DNA of 6,291 nt from Deltaproteobacteria bacterium (GTDB taxonomy: Bacteria > Desulfobacterota > DSM-4660 > Desulfatiglandales > HGW-15): NCBI GenBank assembly GCA_020342025.1, contig CP070840.1, positions 1,598,453 to 1,604,743 of the forward strand, read 5' to 3'. Position 1 is the stretch's first letter, and each line of letters starts with the position of its first letter. Of the stretch, positions 6,055 to 6,291 are shown one piece after another. The notes beneath the pieces are model-generated. The model searched no databases. It worked only from the letters and a program-made list of their open reading frames with translations, and was not told where the DNA came from. The translations under genes were made by a program, and so were the position numbers.

Positions 6055-6291
6055 TTAACTTCCGGCCCTGTTCTGCTGCGGGGCAGAACGAAGCTCCTGA
6101 ACCAGGGTTTTGCACACCTGCAGAATGAGTTTAATGTCCGTATAGAACCCGATCATTTTCATGCCTTGGTCCACCCAGTATTTTGCCTTTTCCACAGAGC
6201 TGGTGTGGATGCCAGGAATGACGCCCTTCTCCTCAGATACCTGGATCACACGTCGGATCGCCTTCTCAACCTCAGGGTCCTCGCTCTGGCC
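6055..6291 (-). CDS. HpcH/HpaI-family aldolase, C-terminal fragment (cut by window edge)
   Basis: The minus-strand frame is open to the right edge and gives the last 78 residues of a protein that normally has about 250-265. The visible part begins GQSEDPEVEKAIRR, continues with KGVIPGIHTSS and GMKMIGFYTDIKLI, and ends after a polar tail. This matches the C-terminal part of HpcH/HpaI class II (metal-dependent) aldolases: a helix after the G-Q-x-x-x-P-E-V motif, the 'GI' strand, and the G-x-D-x-x-L segment near the end. Family members cleave 2-keto-3-deoxy sugar acids or 4-hydroxy-2-oxo acids to pyruvate plus an aldehyde. The metal ligands and catalytic histidine are off the window, so the exact activity cannot be read. 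The gene sits 27 bases upstream of the SorC-type regulator in the same direction. Confidence 0.8.
   Translation of the reverse strand, partial: GQSEDPEVEKAIRRVIQVSEEKGVIPGIHTSSVEKAKYWVDQGMKMIGFYTDIKLILQVCKTLVQELRSAPQQNRAGS
6070..6089 (-). repeat. Perfect 7-bp hairpin inside the 3' end of the HpcH/HpaI-type gene
   Basis: GTTCTGC-(6)-GCAGAAC forms a perfect 7-bp stem with a six-base loop, in the last codons of the aldolase and about 43 bases before the regulator start. No T-tract follows on the minus strand, so it is not an intrinsic terminator. It may be an mRNA processing or stability element at the gene junction, or chance from coding. Confidence 0.35.

Noticed and set aside
1..6291. CRISPR array, insertion sequence, tRNA or phage/defence genes
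   Set aside because: I looked for regular spaced repeats, transposase or integrase motifs and tRNA-like cloverleaf ends and saw none.

Overview
The window looks like a piece of a moderately GC-rich Gram-negative chromosome. The evidence is an RND-type inner-membrane efflux pump and a lipoprotein with a clear lipobox. The gene content would fit a deltaproteobacterial/Desulfobacterota-like or other proteobacterial host, but nothing here fixes the taxon and no rRNA, tRNA or marker gene is present.

Layout. (1) Bases 1-1856, plus strand: the C-terminal ~60% of an RND efflux permease, cut by the left edge. (2) 1857-2355: about 500 bases of visibly AT-richer, apparently non-coding DNA with a small terminator-like hairpin followed by six T, an imperfect hairpin, and a perfect 7-bp inverted repeat ahead of the next gene. 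(3) 2356-2829, plus strand: a small lipoprotein of no recognised family. (4) 2847-6291, minus strand: a four-gene cluster that converges on the lipoprotein with only 17 bases between stop codons. In transcription order it holds the tail of an HpcH/HpaI-type aldolase (cut by the right edge), a SorC/DeoR-type sugar-responsive regulator, a long transaldolase-family enzyme, and a DapA-superfamily Schiff-base aldolase.

How the genes may work together. The minus-strand genes look like one catabolic operon: three carbon-carbon lyases/transferases from three different families plus a regulator that normally senses a phosphorylated sugar. The DapA-type enzyme lacks the arginine diagnostic of lysine-biosynthetic DHDPS and looks more like 4-hydroxy-2-oxoglutarate aldolase. 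The transaldolase-like enzyme keeps its Schiff-base lysine and phosphate-binding residues, but has Gln where transaldolases have the catalytic Glu and Met where they have Phe. A pathway that cleaves an unusual (possibly phosphorylated) sugar or sugar acid is a reasonable inference. The substrate is not readable from the sequence.

The RND pump and the lipoprotein have no visible functional link to the aldolase cluster. I saw no CRISPR array, insertion sequence, tRNA or phage gene.
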